64,000 nt of DNA, taken from NCBI RefSeq assembly GCF_019925205.1, contig NC_083566.1, forward strand, positions 36,649,558 to 36,713,557, written 5' to 3'. The translations under genes and the position numbers were made by a program. The stretch comes from Metopolophium dirhodum. Its lineage: Eukaryota; Arthropoda; Insecta; Hemiptera; Aphididae. Below the pieces are notes generated by a model. It was given only the letters and a program-made list of their open reading frames with translations, was not told the DNA's origin and did no database searches. Below are positions 37,027 through 49,401 of the stretch, one piece after another (positions within the stretch are counted from its first letter, which is position 1; every line of letters begins with the position of its first letter).

Positions 37027-39140
37027 TTGTATAACTTGTTCGACATTTCGATGAAACCATCAACGTCTTTCCATTACATGTTATATTACTTCTACACGAC
37101 ATGTACATAATATAATATTATCATAAATTATAATAGGTAAACACGAATCGCGGTAACAATAATAATATTATACATCGTGGTTGCGCGGGGCAGACTAACT
37201 CATGACGGTCGCCAGCCTTACTACACGAAACGTAAATTTATTATAGTTACGTACTACCTGTAATAGTTGAACATCGTAATCCGTCGGTAGTCGGTACATA
37301 GATGTTTATACTACATTTCTGCCACGTGAAAAACGTTTAAAAACGATATTTAACACAAAACTTATTTTACAATAACATTTTATTTGTGCACGACACTGTA
37401 ATGTTTTTGCGATATTAATATTCTTCATTAACCCTTTGAGTGCCAAATTAAAGACAAAATAATTAATTTACTTATAACTTCATTGATATTTAATCGATAT
37501 TTTTTTTACTGAACGTCTTTGGATTAGTCTTTGAATTTGCAATCTATTGGTATACATTTAAGTATTGATAACGGCAGTAAATGATTTTAACAAGAAAAGA
37601 CGCATAATATCTCCAATTATACTTTTTAAGCAACTACGTACCTATATTGAAGATTTTCTATTAAAAAAATGGTAGGTAACCTATCTTATATATTTTGTGT
37701 CTTAACTTATAATAATGTACCTATAATATTATGTTCACCCATTTGTTATATTCAATTTATTTACTATAATATTATTATGACATCTATATATTAAATAATT
37801 GTATACCAAACTAATTGCAGCAGTATCTACTATTTTTATAAATGATTTATGTAGTAGTGGGTTCTGCACTTCAACTACTGAATAAATACTGTACATAATG
37901 GTTGTGTAAGATATGTATAATAATATTATGAAGAAGTACATTTTTCACTCTTACGAGCTACAATGAATAACAATATGCATGTATATTTTAAGGGGTTTTC
38001 TCCTATTTTTTACTTGAAATATCAAATTAGTCAAATTTTCTAATCCATTATCCAAATTATTTTAGTATTATTTTTAGCATACACATACTTATAATTGTAT
38101 ATAATTTATGTAATTATACTATTTTTCATGTTATTGAGTCTCCTGTGAAAGTTAAACCATCGTGATTTGACAGTAATTATGTCTTTTAAAATCTTGTTAC
38201 TTATCAATCTAACGTTACTAAATTCTGTTGGTTATTAATTATTCCAATTAGCAAACGCTCCAACTAGATACTAGACACTGTAGAGTCCACACTCTTAATA
38301 AACAATCATTTTAGTTTATGTAGGTACCTAATAGTTTCCAATCGTGCTCGTTAGAGTCACCAAGTTGGGACTTTGGGTACATACATTCCTACACACTGAG
38401 AGTGATAATAATATTATATTAATATATTATACTGGAGCGCGGACTCGTCTGTAAACACGAGCCGTCGCGTTTGATGTTCCCCCACCACCGAAGCGCAAAA
38501 CATTTCATTTTTACCTACGAATATAATATAGCGGACGTATAATAATGTTTTATTTTCGTTTATAATTCTTTATTTATTTTGATTATTTAATTACTTTTTT
38601 TACACATTGAACGAGTAGTGTATACTAGTTTTTATGTTATAATAATATATAATATATAACTAATGGCCTTTGTTATCGATGTTGATATTTTTAGAGAACA
38701 ATAAAAAAAAAATGTATAATATATATACATATTTTCCATCAATTACATTTTAAAATTTAGCTATTTATTATTATTTTTTATTTTTATTTATTATTCAAGA
38801 AGATAATGGGCCCCACTGAACATGTTCGTGTGTGGGCCCATGAATTCACAATATTTGAAGTATAAATTTATTAAATTATAGTGCATGTTAATTAAATAAT
38901 TACAATTTGCAATACACATTTTTCACATAACTAGAATATCAATATAAATAAATACATATTTACGACGATTAGGTATGATTTATTTGGAAATCGAGAGAAT
39001 AGAAACGATTTTTATAATTAATAAATATGTAATACCTATACTTTTTTTTAACTTGAGCCCGGCAATTATGTCCATTAGCTATTGTAGAGATTATGGATTA
39101 TGGTTACGGTAGGTAAGCAACACGTGTATCTGTATGACAA
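37027..39140. other. AT-rich intergenic DNA downstream of UGT
   Basis: No coding region is supported. It contains the second copy of the short dispersed repeat at 38783-38828. A slightly GC-rich spot near 38430-38500 has no recognisable content. Confidence 0.45.
38783..38828. repeat. short dispersed repeat, copy 2
   Basis: Matches the unit at 3888-3931 (core AAGATAATGGGCCCCACTGA, then ACATGTTCGT), same orientation. It is followed by GTGTGGGCCCATGAATTC, which adds a GGGCCC inverted partner. Confidence 0.5.
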
Positions 39141-39144
39141 GATT

Positions 39145-39250
39145 TTTGCTACTACGAACCCTGGTGGTCACCCATCCGGGAACTAGTAGCAGCAGGCGTT
39201 ACTTACTCTCAGTCACATTACGTAACTGATAGCAGCTAACGTGCCGTGCC
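39145..39250 (-). repeat. possible 5S-rRNA-derived SINE fragment
   Basis: The minus strand reads AGTTCCCGGATGGGTGACCA, which matches the internal control region (box C) of 5S rRNA genes (GGATGGGTGACC). Upstream of it, AGTAAGTAACGCCTGC loosely resembles the 5S box A region. The rest does not match a functional 5S gene and no T-run terminator follows at the right place, so a SINE or pseudogene relic is more likely than an active gene. Confidence 0.35.
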
Positions 39251-40271
39251 AAGCCACACCTATACTTTTATATAAATCCAAATTCCAAAGTGCAACCTAC
39301 CTACCTACTTACATACCTACGTGTTCGTATAATAATATAAAATGCACACAGCATTTAAAGCTTAAAAACAACAAAGATAAGATTATAGTTCGCAGGTCAA
39401 ACATACATTTTGATTTATTTGGTACTAATAAATTTATTATACCTATCATAATTTTGTACAGGAATTTTTATTTTTTTTGTAATGTTGTATTACAAATATT
39501 TATAAGATACTCGCCACGGTGAAATCAAGGTGATAAAAACGATAAATCTGTTGAAACATATTTTTTATTGTTATACTTAGAGTAGGTTTATTTTTTAAGC
39601 ATTTGCAATACTTGATGTATGATAATATTATTTAATACCTATCTGTTTAAGTTCATCATAGTTTTCATATCAGTATATATTATTATTTTAAAAATGATTA
39701 AAAACTTGATTGTAAAAACATTTTCGAAGAAATATCAAATCACAATACTATCATTGTTCTTCAACATAATATGGTAAATTTGTTAATTTAGCACAAAACG
39801 ATGGCTTAATTTAGGATATTTTTGAGTTATATTTTAAATTTAACAATCCATAATTTACTATACCTGATTTAAATAAAATCATAATAATTTATCAATGGCT
39901 ATTGGCGAATTTAGTAATAAGTTGTAACAATATAACTTGAACATAATTCATTGAATAAGTTAGATTGTAATTTGTATCGGGAGTATTTATGAATAACCAC
40001 GTAAAATGTTTTTATTGACTGTTATAATAAAAATATATTTAAGTGTATTTAGTCTCGAATAATTTAGTAAACATCCTGCATTAATACAACCAGTAATAAA
40101 TATATTAAGCTAAATAGGTAAACTAATTTTATTTACCGCAATCATTTACTTGATAGTTATGTGTTATGTATTTATTTATTAATTACCTATAACTTTATGA
40201 TATTATGTTTTGCATTAAACTTTATGTATTTTATTGAAAACGTAAAATCTATTTTATCTAAATTGTTTTTT

Positions 40272-41707
40272 AGATTCTGAGCGAAGCGATGAATGTATTG
40301 ATTTTACAATGATGTGTGTTTTTAATAAATTTTTAAAATTTTTTTTTTGTGTCTGTCATCAGTCATCACCTTTTAGGACAGTAAAAGTGCTTGGATTTTC
40401 TTCAACAGTAACTTTTCTGATAGGAAAGTGAATATAGTTGATACTTTGGGGGGGGGGGGGGGTCAAAAGTAAAAAGTTCCCAGTAGTTTTCATAAGCGAC
40501 GTGAAAAACAAAAGAAAAATTAAGGAAAAACAGGAATTTTTACGCAAAATCTGTTTTTGAGAAAATCGATTTTGGTTTTTGGTGTTACTCGAAAACAAAT
40601 GACTGTAGGGACATGAAATTTTGACTGAATGTTTATATTAGCATTTTCTATACACCATAAAATTGAAAATATTTTGACTCTTTTTGAGCTGTTTACGGAC
40701 ATTGTCAGTTTTCAATTTTTTTAGTTTTTTTTTTCTATAAATATCAATAACATTTTATCTGTTGAGTAAAAAAGCTTGAAAATTTAATAGAAGGCTCCTA
40801 GGCTATTGTTTCAAAGGCAGATGAAAAAAATTAAAATTCCTTAGTCACAGTTTTTCTTTATAAGCATTTAAAGTTCAAATTTTGACAAAATACGGAAAAA
40901 TCACGAAAATTAGTAAATTATTTTGAGTTGAGAATTCATAAAAATTTTTCTTTTTAAATCTAAGATTTGAAAATGTAATACAAGATTATCCATAAGTTTG
41001 TCTATCTCTATCAAAAAAAAAAATTCCTACAAGAAATTCAAATTAAATTTTTATTAGCGTTTGAAATTCATATTTTTACAACATTTGATATTTACTCGAT
41101 ATCTCTTGTAACGATTTTATTATTATGTAGTAATTAAAAAACGTATGACTATTGACTGTAGATACTTGAAAATTTCATTGAATGTTTATATTAGCATTTT
41201 CTATACAAGATAAAATTTTGAAAATAATTTGACTCTTTTTGAGCTTTATTTTTTTTTTTCTATAAATATCGATAAAATTTTATTTGTTGGGTAAAAAAGT
41301 GTGAAAATTTAATATAAGGCTTCTGATACATCGTTCTAATAGCAGTTGAAAAATATTAAAAATACATAGGCACAATTTCTTTTTATAAGCATTTAAAGTT
41401 CAAATTTTGACAAATTTATAATTTAATAATTATTTTGTAGTTAAAAATTTATAAAATGTTCAACTTTTATAGCTAAGGATTGAAAATTGAAAACAAGGCT
41501 CCACGTAAATAGGTTATATATAAATTACTTTATTCACAATAATATCATCAAATATACTTGGTAATATCATAGGCTGACTGACCGTTTTCGCTCAGAATCG
41601 TTTTTTTATACAATGATATTATATCATTGAATTCAAAATTAACACCATCCATTACAGTGACCCACTTGTAACCTACTGTACAGCAGAGTGACATCCACTT
41701 ACCCTAC
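40272..41707 (-). repeat. full copy of the ~1.4 kb repeat family
   Basis: Reverse orientation relative to the copy at 21787: it starts AGATTCTGAGCGAAGCGATG and ends ...CAGAGTGACATCCACTTACCCTAC before a T-run. It keeps both units of the internal duplication and carries a private poly-G run (about 13 G) near 40449. A chance 79-codon frame lies within it. Confidence 0.75.
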
Positions 41708-41883
41708 TTTTTTTATTATGTAATACAATTAAGTTCGGTTTGCACTTCATTGTCATTTACCAACTATTGATAATGGATACAATTATAAATTTTCATAAAT
41801 CATCTTATTAAAATAATTATTTATAATAAATTATGTAATCATGAATTTATATAATATCAATTTAAAGTTTAAAGTCACTACTA

Positions 41884-43000
41884 TAGGCGCAATTTGGGGG
41901 GGGGGGGGACTTGGAGGGGCTTAGCCCCTCCAAAAATGTATATTTAAACTGATGTATTAAATCCTTCATTAATTATCTAATATACATAATATAGTATTCG
42001 TCGTTTGAAAAAAAATTTTTCTTAAGTTTAAATCTGGAAACATGAAACAAGCCCATGCAACAACATGATGTTAGACCTTATTAATTACCCGCCGTATTAC
42101 GAGAACAATACAATTACTGTCTAGTGTCTTATTTGGCGTAGTACGCTGCGCGGGATCGGCTTGTTTATCATTCTAATTTCACGTATGTTGTATACATACC
42201 GTATGCCTCGCTCTTCTGGAGACCCCCCGTATTCAATAGTCAATAAACTGATAGTACCTAGTCAATTTTTGGAATATGTTTTGGTTTTCCAATAACTCCA
42301 GTCATTAAATCCTAATTTCTAAGATTAAATCATAAGCACTCATAACGCTATTGCTTATCGGTTTATTAGTTAAAATGTTAAATAGTCAACAATAATTATC
42401 ATTCACAATAATTTTATTTCGTTTTTGTAATATACGTGCCACGTGGTGTACTGCTCAGTGCTTCTACTACTAAAAATTAAAATGAATAAAAATAATAAAG
42501 TGTTTGGTATTTTTCAATTTTAAAAGTAATAAAAATGAATCCTTGTGTGAAAATAAAGAACCTCAGGAAGCACTTGAAAATAATTCTGTTTCTGAAGTCG
42601 ATCCTGATGATCCACCTGTTTTACCGGATGTACAAAAGTTGCCTTCTGAGAGTATTGTTATTGGGGATATAAATACAGGCCCGATTCGCCCAAAGTTAAA
42701 GGTATGCTTTCATAAATTAATTTATAAACATTACGTTATTACTAGTACATTATTACTTATTATAAGTCATAAGTAATAATTACTAATGTTATGAGTTATA
42801 ACTTATAATTAACATATTCAGTAATAACCTAGTTATAATTCATTGCTTAATAATTAATTTTAGACATATCCAAAAACTGTTTTTGATAAACAAAACAGAG
42901 GATTTTAATCTACATTGTTTGATGGTTTTCCTTGGCTTGAATAGATTAAATAACTAAACTAAATAATAGCACTAACTAAATTAAATTTTTTATCAGAAAA
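41884..43000 (+). mobile_element. 5' part of a ZMYM1-like hAT transposon
   Basis: It begins with TAGGCGCAATTTGGGG and the GGGGCTTAGCCCCTCC block, which looks like a terminal region of a hAT-type element. It contains the 5' end of a transposase gene (next entry). The matching right end is not in the window, so only the 5' part is present; the repeat copy at 43970 lies about 1 kb downstream. Confidence 0.5.
42482..42960 (+). pseudogene. N-terminal fragment of a ZMYM1-like hAT transposase
   Basis: A possible start ATG at 42482 (MNKNNKVFGIF) needs a frameshift to reach the acidic frame ending DINTGPIRPKLK at 42701. A consensus intron (GTATGC... to ...TTTTAG, 42702-42863) joins it to TYPKTVFDKQNRGF, where an in-frame TAA interrupts STLFDGFPWLE, followed by a second stop. 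The D(I/L)NTGP.RP and TLFDGFPWLE blocks are typical of the TTF-type zinc-finger start of ZMYM1-like hAT proteins that are abundant in aphids. The RNase-H catalytic part is absent, so it is non-functional. Confidence 0.6.
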
Positions 43001-43969
43001 GATTCTGATGTCGAAAATTCGTGCATCAATTATACATACTACTTAAAATGTTGATGACAGACATGAAAAAAACAGTATCATTGGTTTATAGATAGGTACC
43101 TATTTAAAATCGTTAACGTTTTCTGGCTTGAATAAGTAAACATAACAACGTATATTCATAATTTAACAGTTAAAATAAATATGTCTGAACCATTTCTATT
43201 GCTCATTAATTGTTATTAGGTTTTTCTCGTAGAATCATTAATTAACTGAACATACAACGTTTTTAAGCAACACGAATATGCATATTATAATTATTGGGCT
43301 TATTCTTCGTGCCATTGGAATTTACTGTCTATTCAACACGAAATAGCTGATGGACGAGATTCGAAATTTTCAGAAGAGCTCCCTGAATACAGAACCATTT
43401 GAATTGGGAGTGCAGGAGTGCCGGAAATTGGGTACGATAGTAACGTTTAAACAGATTACAGCACTAATATTATAATAGTATTATTCTGCCATCATAATAT
43501 AAGCCACTACCCGGTGTGCACAATTTAGTTGCATAGCTATAACTTAGTACAGTAGCGTCTTTATCATAATGATATACATTATTTATTTCCTTGGCGAGAA
43601 TTTATTTTGACAAAATATGTAGAAATGTCCATTAATAATTATACCCATAATGAAGTTCTAATGCCTTTTATTAATTTTGTTCACGTTATTTCGTGTCAAA
43701 TTATACGTATAAGTAGGTATATAATTTCTCGCCAAGCAAATCAAATATTAAAACAAAATAAGTGTACCTGTGTGCCTACCTATACTTTAATTAAATTTAG
43801 TTAGTATTTATTAATGATTTCACTTCTTTATAGTGCTTAAAGATCTTATAAACTACTGTTTTATTTTTTTACTTAACCATTTTTTCACGGAGTTCTACAA
43901 AGTGTTTTGTTGTGATAATAATATACCTATTAGATAAACAAGTTGTTAAATAACATACCTATTGATATT

Positions 43970-45263
43970 AGATTCTGAGCGAAGCGATGAATGTATTGAT
44001 TCTACAATGATGTGTGTTTTTTTTTTTATTTTTTTTTTTATTTTTGTGTCTGTCATCACCTTTTAGGACAGTAAAAGTGCTTGGATTTTCTTCAATAGTA
44101 ACTTTTCTGATAGGAAAGTGAATCTAGTTGGTACTTTAAAAATTTCCCAGTAGTTTTCACAAGCGACGTGAAAAACAAAAGAAAAATTAAGGAAAAACCG
44201 GAATTTTTACGCAAAATCTGTTTTCGAGAAAATCGATTTTGGTTTTTGGTGTAACTCTAAAACAAATGACCGTAGGGAAATTTTATCTGTTGAGTAAAAA
44301 AGCTTGAAAATTTAATAGAAGGCTCCTAGGTTATTGTTTCAAAGGCAGATGAAAAAAATTAAAAATCCTTAGTCACAGTTTTTAATTATAAGCATTTAAA
44401 GTTCAAATTTTGACAAAATACGGAAAAATCACGAAAAATAGCAAATTATTTTGAGTTGAGAATTCATAAAAATTTTTCTTTTTAAATCTAAAATTTGAAA
44501 ATGTAATATAAGATTACTCATAAGTTTGTCTACCTTTATCAAAAAAAAATGTCTACAAGAAACTTAAATTAAATTTTTATGAGCGTCTGAAATTTATATT
44601 TTTACAACATTTGATATTTACTCGATTTCTCATGTAACAATTTTCTTATTTTATTGTAATTAAAAAACGAATGACTGTAGATACTTGAAAATTTCACTGA
44701 ATGTTTATATTAGCATTTTCTATACACCATAAAATGTTGAAAATATTTTGACTTTTTTTGAGCTGTTTACGGACATTGTCAGTTTTCAATATTTTTAGTT
44801 TTTTTTCTATAAATATCAATAAATTTTTATTTATTGGGTAAAAAAGCGTGAAAATTGAATATAAGGCTCCTGATATATCGTTCTAATAGCAGTTAAAAAA
44901 TATTAAAAATACATAGGCAGAATTTTTTTTTATAAGCATTTAAAGTTCAAATTTTGACAACATTTATCAAATTTATAATTTATTAATTATTTTGTAGTTA
45001 AAAATTTATAAATTTTTAACTTTTATGGCTAAGGATTGAAAATTTAAAACAAGGCTCCACGTAAATAGGTTATATATAAATTACTTTATTCACAATAATA
45101 TCATCAAATATACTTGGTAAAATCATGGGCTGACTGACCGTTTTCGCTCAGAATCGTTTTTCTTATACAATGATATTATATCATTGAATTCAAATTTAAC
45201 ACCATCCATTACAGTGACCCACTTGTAACCTACCGTACAGCAGAGCGACATCCACTTATCCAC
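43970..45263 (-). repeat. copy of the ~1.4 kb repeat family with a small deletion
   Basis: Same orientation as the copy at 40272, starting AGATTCTGAGCGAAGCGATG and ending CATCCACTTATCCACC before a T-run. Compared with it, about 150 bases are missing between 'gaccgtaggga' and 'aattttatctgttgagt' near 44275. Confidence 0.75.
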
Positions 45264-45324
45264 CTTTTTTTAACTGAAAGTAATAGTAAATATTCACAAA
45301 ATGTTTACCAATTAGAAAAAAGCT

Positions 45325-45963
45325 TGAAAATAATTGAAAAATTTAATTTTCGGAAAACTAATCGGCCTCTGAGTAAGGTGAGGATAAGTGGCGATGTACA
45401 GTTAAAACTTGCACAGCATTTTTAAAGACGGTAGGTGATGACGAATTAATCACTGAACAAAATTTAAACCATAGCCATAATTCTTTAAGTGATCAAAACC
45501 TCCAAAAACAATTCGTGACTGGTATTGTGAAACGCAAGGCAACTGAAGATATATGTACCAAACCTAGTAAAATATTTTGTAACGCTATTGTTGTAATAGA
45601 TTTCGAGAAAGCTATTAATTTTGCATTTAAAACTGTTTAGCCTCAGATAACGATACATGGATGTCGATTTCATTTAATACAGTCGTGGAATAGATATATC
45701 CAACAAAATGATTTGAGTAATGACTATAAAGATAAAAACAGCGATATTAGAAGGTGTTTAGTTAAATGCTATGGTTTATCATTTCTAAGCCCAGGAAGTG
45801 TATCTGAGTATTTTGTAAGTGATTTAATGGAATCAAAGCCTGACGACGAAAGAGTGACACGATTTGCAAATTATTTGGTAGATGTATATATAAGTGAAGA
45901 AGCTCAGTATTCACCTGAAATATGGGCGCTCAAGCATCAGCAGATAATTTTAGATAAGTAATT
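45325..45963 (+). pseudogene. FLYWCH/MULE transposase remnant with internal deletion
   Basis: From about 45328 the frame reads a FLYWCH-type zinc finger (KFNFRKTNRPLSK, a frameshift, then WRCTVKTCTAFLKT and NLNHSH). At about 45590 it passes without loss of frame to the C-terminal part of a MULE (Mutator-like) transposase: VVIDFEKAINFAF, an in-frame TAG, then IHGCRFHLIQSWNRYIQ and a stretch ending SEEAQYSPEIWALKHQ before the stop at 45961. Most of the catalytic core between the zinc finger and the last conserved motif is missing. It is a dead copy. Three GGGCGCAGTTTAC motifs follow at 46018-46113. Confidence 0.7.
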
Positions 45964-46017
45964 CTGTAATTTTGTTTAATTTGGCAAAAATATAGCTATT
46001 CAATTTTTAAAAGTTTA

Positions 46018-46125
46018 GCCGGGCGCAGTTTACACCTTTTTACATTTGATAAAACTCGAGCGCAGTTTATATATCACCTTTTTACTCACGATAAGAACTC
46101 GGGCGCAGTTTACAATCGCCGGAGC
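46018..46125. repeat. three irregular GGCGCAGTTTAC repeats next to the MULE remnant
   Basis: The motif C(G)GG/AGCGCAGTTTA occurs at about 46020, 46055 and 46098, each followed by TACACC or a similar string and TTTTTAC. A diverged pair occurs at 52022-52078 (GGGCGTAATTTAC, AGCGCAATTTAC). It probably is part of a MULE terminal region. Confidence 0.45.
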
Positions 46126-46492
46126 CTAGAACAAAAAAAGATAGGTAATCATTTGAAATGGAGGTGTACCAATAATCAATGTTTAGCAATAATATTCTCA
46201 GGTTTAAATAAACATAATGTGTACAATTGATATTTTTTAATATAATATAGTTCAAAATTAAAAATGGCAACATCACAGTTTTTTATGCTCAGTCGTGTAG
46301 GTTTTCTTTTGTATTTCTATATCCTTTGATACGCCGACAAATTTGGTCAACATGAAAAAGGTGTTTTATGGCTTATGCTAAATCGTATAATAACATTGTA
46401 TTTCATTTTTAAGTTTTTAAGAAAAATTTTGTATCGACAATAGTTAAAAAAAACTAATAAAATCCAAACTTTTCTTATGCCTATATTTTTTT

Positions 46493-46545
46493 TTTTTGAA
46501 AGGGAATATTTTACTTTTGACCTCCAAAGTACCAACTATACCTAT
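46493..46545. repeat. short fragment of the ~1.4 kb repeat family
   Basis: The stretch with TTTTACTTTTGACCTCCAAA and GTACCAACTA matches the 'ttacttttgacccccc' block of the full copies. Only about 50 bases are recognisable. Confidence 0.4.
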
Positions 46546-46679
46546 ACCAAACTACCTAGCAAAAATTTCATCAGTTGCCCTCACATATTATATACATTAT
46601 AAACGATTACAATACCAGCCCGTCAAATAAGTAAAATAAATATGTAAACAAATGAAAATAATAAAAATGCATAAAATAA

Positions 46680-47369
46680 AAGAATAAATATAATATATAT
46701 AAAAATGAACGTCTGTCTGTATGTCCTTTATTCCTAAACAGCTGTATCGATTTTGATGAAATTTTTTGTTTGTAAATGGACAATGGTTGCTATTAGTTAT
46801 ATGAGAAACAATTAGTAGAAATTAGTATTTTTTTTATATTGGTTGCCATTGGTTAATCGAGCAGATCAGGTAGGTACAAACATGCATCACATCGAATTTT
46901 CACACATTACTTACTAAGGTGGCTGAGGTGCACTTACTGTAACTAACACCCAAAAGGAGTTGAACAATCACAATGTTTTCAAGAGTTGTATTTTTTACGG
47001 AATCAACTAGTATAATTATAAGCTGCATACAATTTAATTATTAAATGTTATGGTTGAGAGCAACTTTTACATTTTATTTACAGTTTGTCATTTGTGCCAA
47101 AATAAAGATAATAATATGTAATTTAGTGAGAAGTCAAAAATAGTGTATGTAATTTGCACTCTTGTATGTATAGTCAAAAAAAGAGTTTATAATATTTGCA
47201 ACTAAAACCAGTTGACGTCAAGCCTCGTTGGACTCGAATGACAATAATTTCTGATAATCATTATTAAGTTTGACTCCGATCCGTCGTAATCACGTTTTAC
47301 ACAGTATGACAAATTTAAATTAATTTTTGGACAAAATAATGCATTTATTATATAATTAAAATATTAAAT
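46680..47369. other. AT-rich DNA with a possible Helitron-type edge
   Basis: At 46690-46735, TATATAAAAATGAACGTCTGTCTGTATGTC resembles a sequence frequent at edges of insect transposons, but no end structure could be fixed. Nothing else was seen. Confidence 0.25.
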
Positions 47370-47377
47370 ATTATAAT

Positions 47378-48528
47378 TAGGGCTGGGATTTAATGCAAAG
47401 GCATATTTTTTTCTGATGTTTTGAAACGTTGAAACGTATACGATTTGTGTTGGGTGATACTGATTGTTTTGAAGTATTTTTTACCTTGCATTTTTTGACA
47501 AAATTAACCTTAAATGCATTTTTAGGACATTTTTTGATGTTTTTAGTGCATTTTCTTGTTTTTTAGAGCATTTTTCACAATTTCTACATAAAATGAACGA
47601 AGATTGTTGCAATTCACAAGAAACTTTCGATTAGGTTAGGATATAACCTAACCAGTTATAACTCGTTGGGGAACGTGGTTAAATGCTTCAATTTATTACT
47701 GCGAACATTTTGAATTTATCCAACAAGTTGCCAATGCACTGTCAGTGAAGACGCTATTTCTATTAAAAAAGTAAAAACAGTAATTAAAGGTTCTAGCTTA
47801 CACAGAAATTTAATTTATATAAAAGGGCATTTTGATACATTGCCTGAATCAATTACCAAATTAGAAACTCGTGAACAGAGTTTATCAGAATCTTTAAGAA
47901 TATTAGAAGAGTTTTAATAAATAAAGCACCAAATGAAAGTGGTACTGCAATAAATAAAAAAAATGGAAAATGTTTTAAATAAAAATAAAGGGTTGAAAAT
48001 ACTACAAAATATTTCAAAAATTATAAATGGTGAAAAACCTGATCAAAACAATATACCAAAAGATATAATGACGGACGATATTTCACACTTTAAATATGCT
48101 CCAGTATCATCAGTCGAAGTCGAAAGAAGTTTTTCTACTTACAAAAGTATATTATTATCCGACCAACAACGATCATTTTTATTTGAAAATATAAGACAGC
48201 AAATCACTATACAGTGCAATAGCGATTTTGTTCAGGTTAGTATTAATAACAACTAGCAAAAACAAGTTAGAATATTAAAATTTTTTCTAAAATTATTATT
48301 TTAGAATGAATGATTAAGAAAACAGAAGCATAAAAAAACTAAACAAGTAACAATGTACAATAAACAAAAAAAAAAAAAAAAAAAACTGTAGTATAATTTA
48401 AAATTTTTTTTCTAATTTTTAAGCTATACCAAATATAATTTAAATGCATTTTTTAGTGCATTTTTTGAGTTTTTTAAGTCATTTTTGCATTTTTTGAAAT
48501 TTTTTAGGGCATTAAAATCCCAGCTCTA
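47378..48528 (+). mobile_element. internally deleted hAT transposon with perfect 8-bp target duplication
   Basis: The left end TAGGGCTGGGATTTAATGC and the right end GGCATTAAAATCCCAGCTCTA are inverted repeats. They are flanked by identical 8-bp duplications ATTATAAT at 47370-47377 and 48529-48536, the length diagnostic of hAT insertion. Clusters of GCATTTTTT/GCATTTTTAG motifs occur in both subterminal regions. The 1151-base element carries only the C-terminal part of a transposase (next entry). Confidence 0.85.
47660..48256 (+). pseudogene. C-terminal fragment of a hAT transposase
   Basis: Around 47665-47915 the frame reads RWGTWLNASIYYCEHFEFI... and ends ...LRILEEF with two stops. A second open segment at 47963-48256 contains FKYAPVSSVEVERSFSTYKS and LLSDQQRSFLFENIRQ, the hAT dimerisation domain with its usual (S)VERSFS motif. 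The DNA-binding zinc finger and most of the catalytic core are missing. The fragment is frameshifted and cannot be an active transposase. Confidence 0.75.
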
Positions 48529-49401
48529 ATTATAATTATTCAGTCATATCATGAGATCGCGAAGGAAGTCCAAACTGTTGGAGTGAAGCTGTTCTAGCTA
48601 TACCAAACATTTATTGTAAACAACATTCATTATGGAATCAATATCGATTTCTCAACAATCATATTATACCAGTTGTCTTTTTATATATTCTGACATACTG
48701 CCCTTATGCTTTTCACAAAATTTTGAAGGGTCTGTTACTTGGCAAAACATTGACAAATCAGCAAATAGTTGAGGTAATTTTTATGGGGAATCACAAAAGG
48801 TAGCTTCTTCTAGAGTTCAGGCTCAGTAAGCGTCATCTTCCAATAATTCCATAACTCAGCAGGCATATTGATAATATTTGGATGAACCACTCCTGACACC
48901 ATTTTAAGATCATCTTAAAAAAATAAGGAAAAATACCTTAATAAGATTTTAAGATATTTTTCCAAATAAAGTAAGCTGGAACTTCAATGTACAAAAACCG
49001 TCTTGCTAAATAATCATTTTTACAAAGCTCAAAAAATCCTAAGATAGTAATTTTAGATGAGTTCTGAACTTTCTGTGAGGCATTATCAGTTGTAATGTAA
49101 ACTGTTTAGCCATTCTTGAGATGAACAGAAAGATGCATCACAGGGAGGAATCTTCAATGGACGGACAGGTACCCGTACACCATGGCAGACCGCTTTCTGT
49201 TTGACCGAGCTTTTATGAAGAGAATGACATTCTGATGTTTCCGAGACAACCAAAGGAAAGGGTGACTTTGTCGACATTTGATGAAACAAAAGGAAATATT
49301 GAGGAATAAGTGGTGTAAAATGTGCGTTCATCATAGGACCAGTACACTTAATGTGAAATATTGACCTTTCTTCTATGTACTTGTCCGGCTGTAAAATTAT
49401 A

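Noticed and set aside
40359..40702. ORFs inside the repeat copy at 40272
   Set aside because: Their positions and lengths differ between copies and they are rich in Lys, Asn, Ile and Phe codons, as expected by chance in AT-rich repeats.
46690..46735. AACGTCTGTCTGTATGTCC stretch as a Helitron end
   Set aside because: Similar strings occur at edges of insect elements, but no CTRR end hairpin or AT-target junction could be identified.
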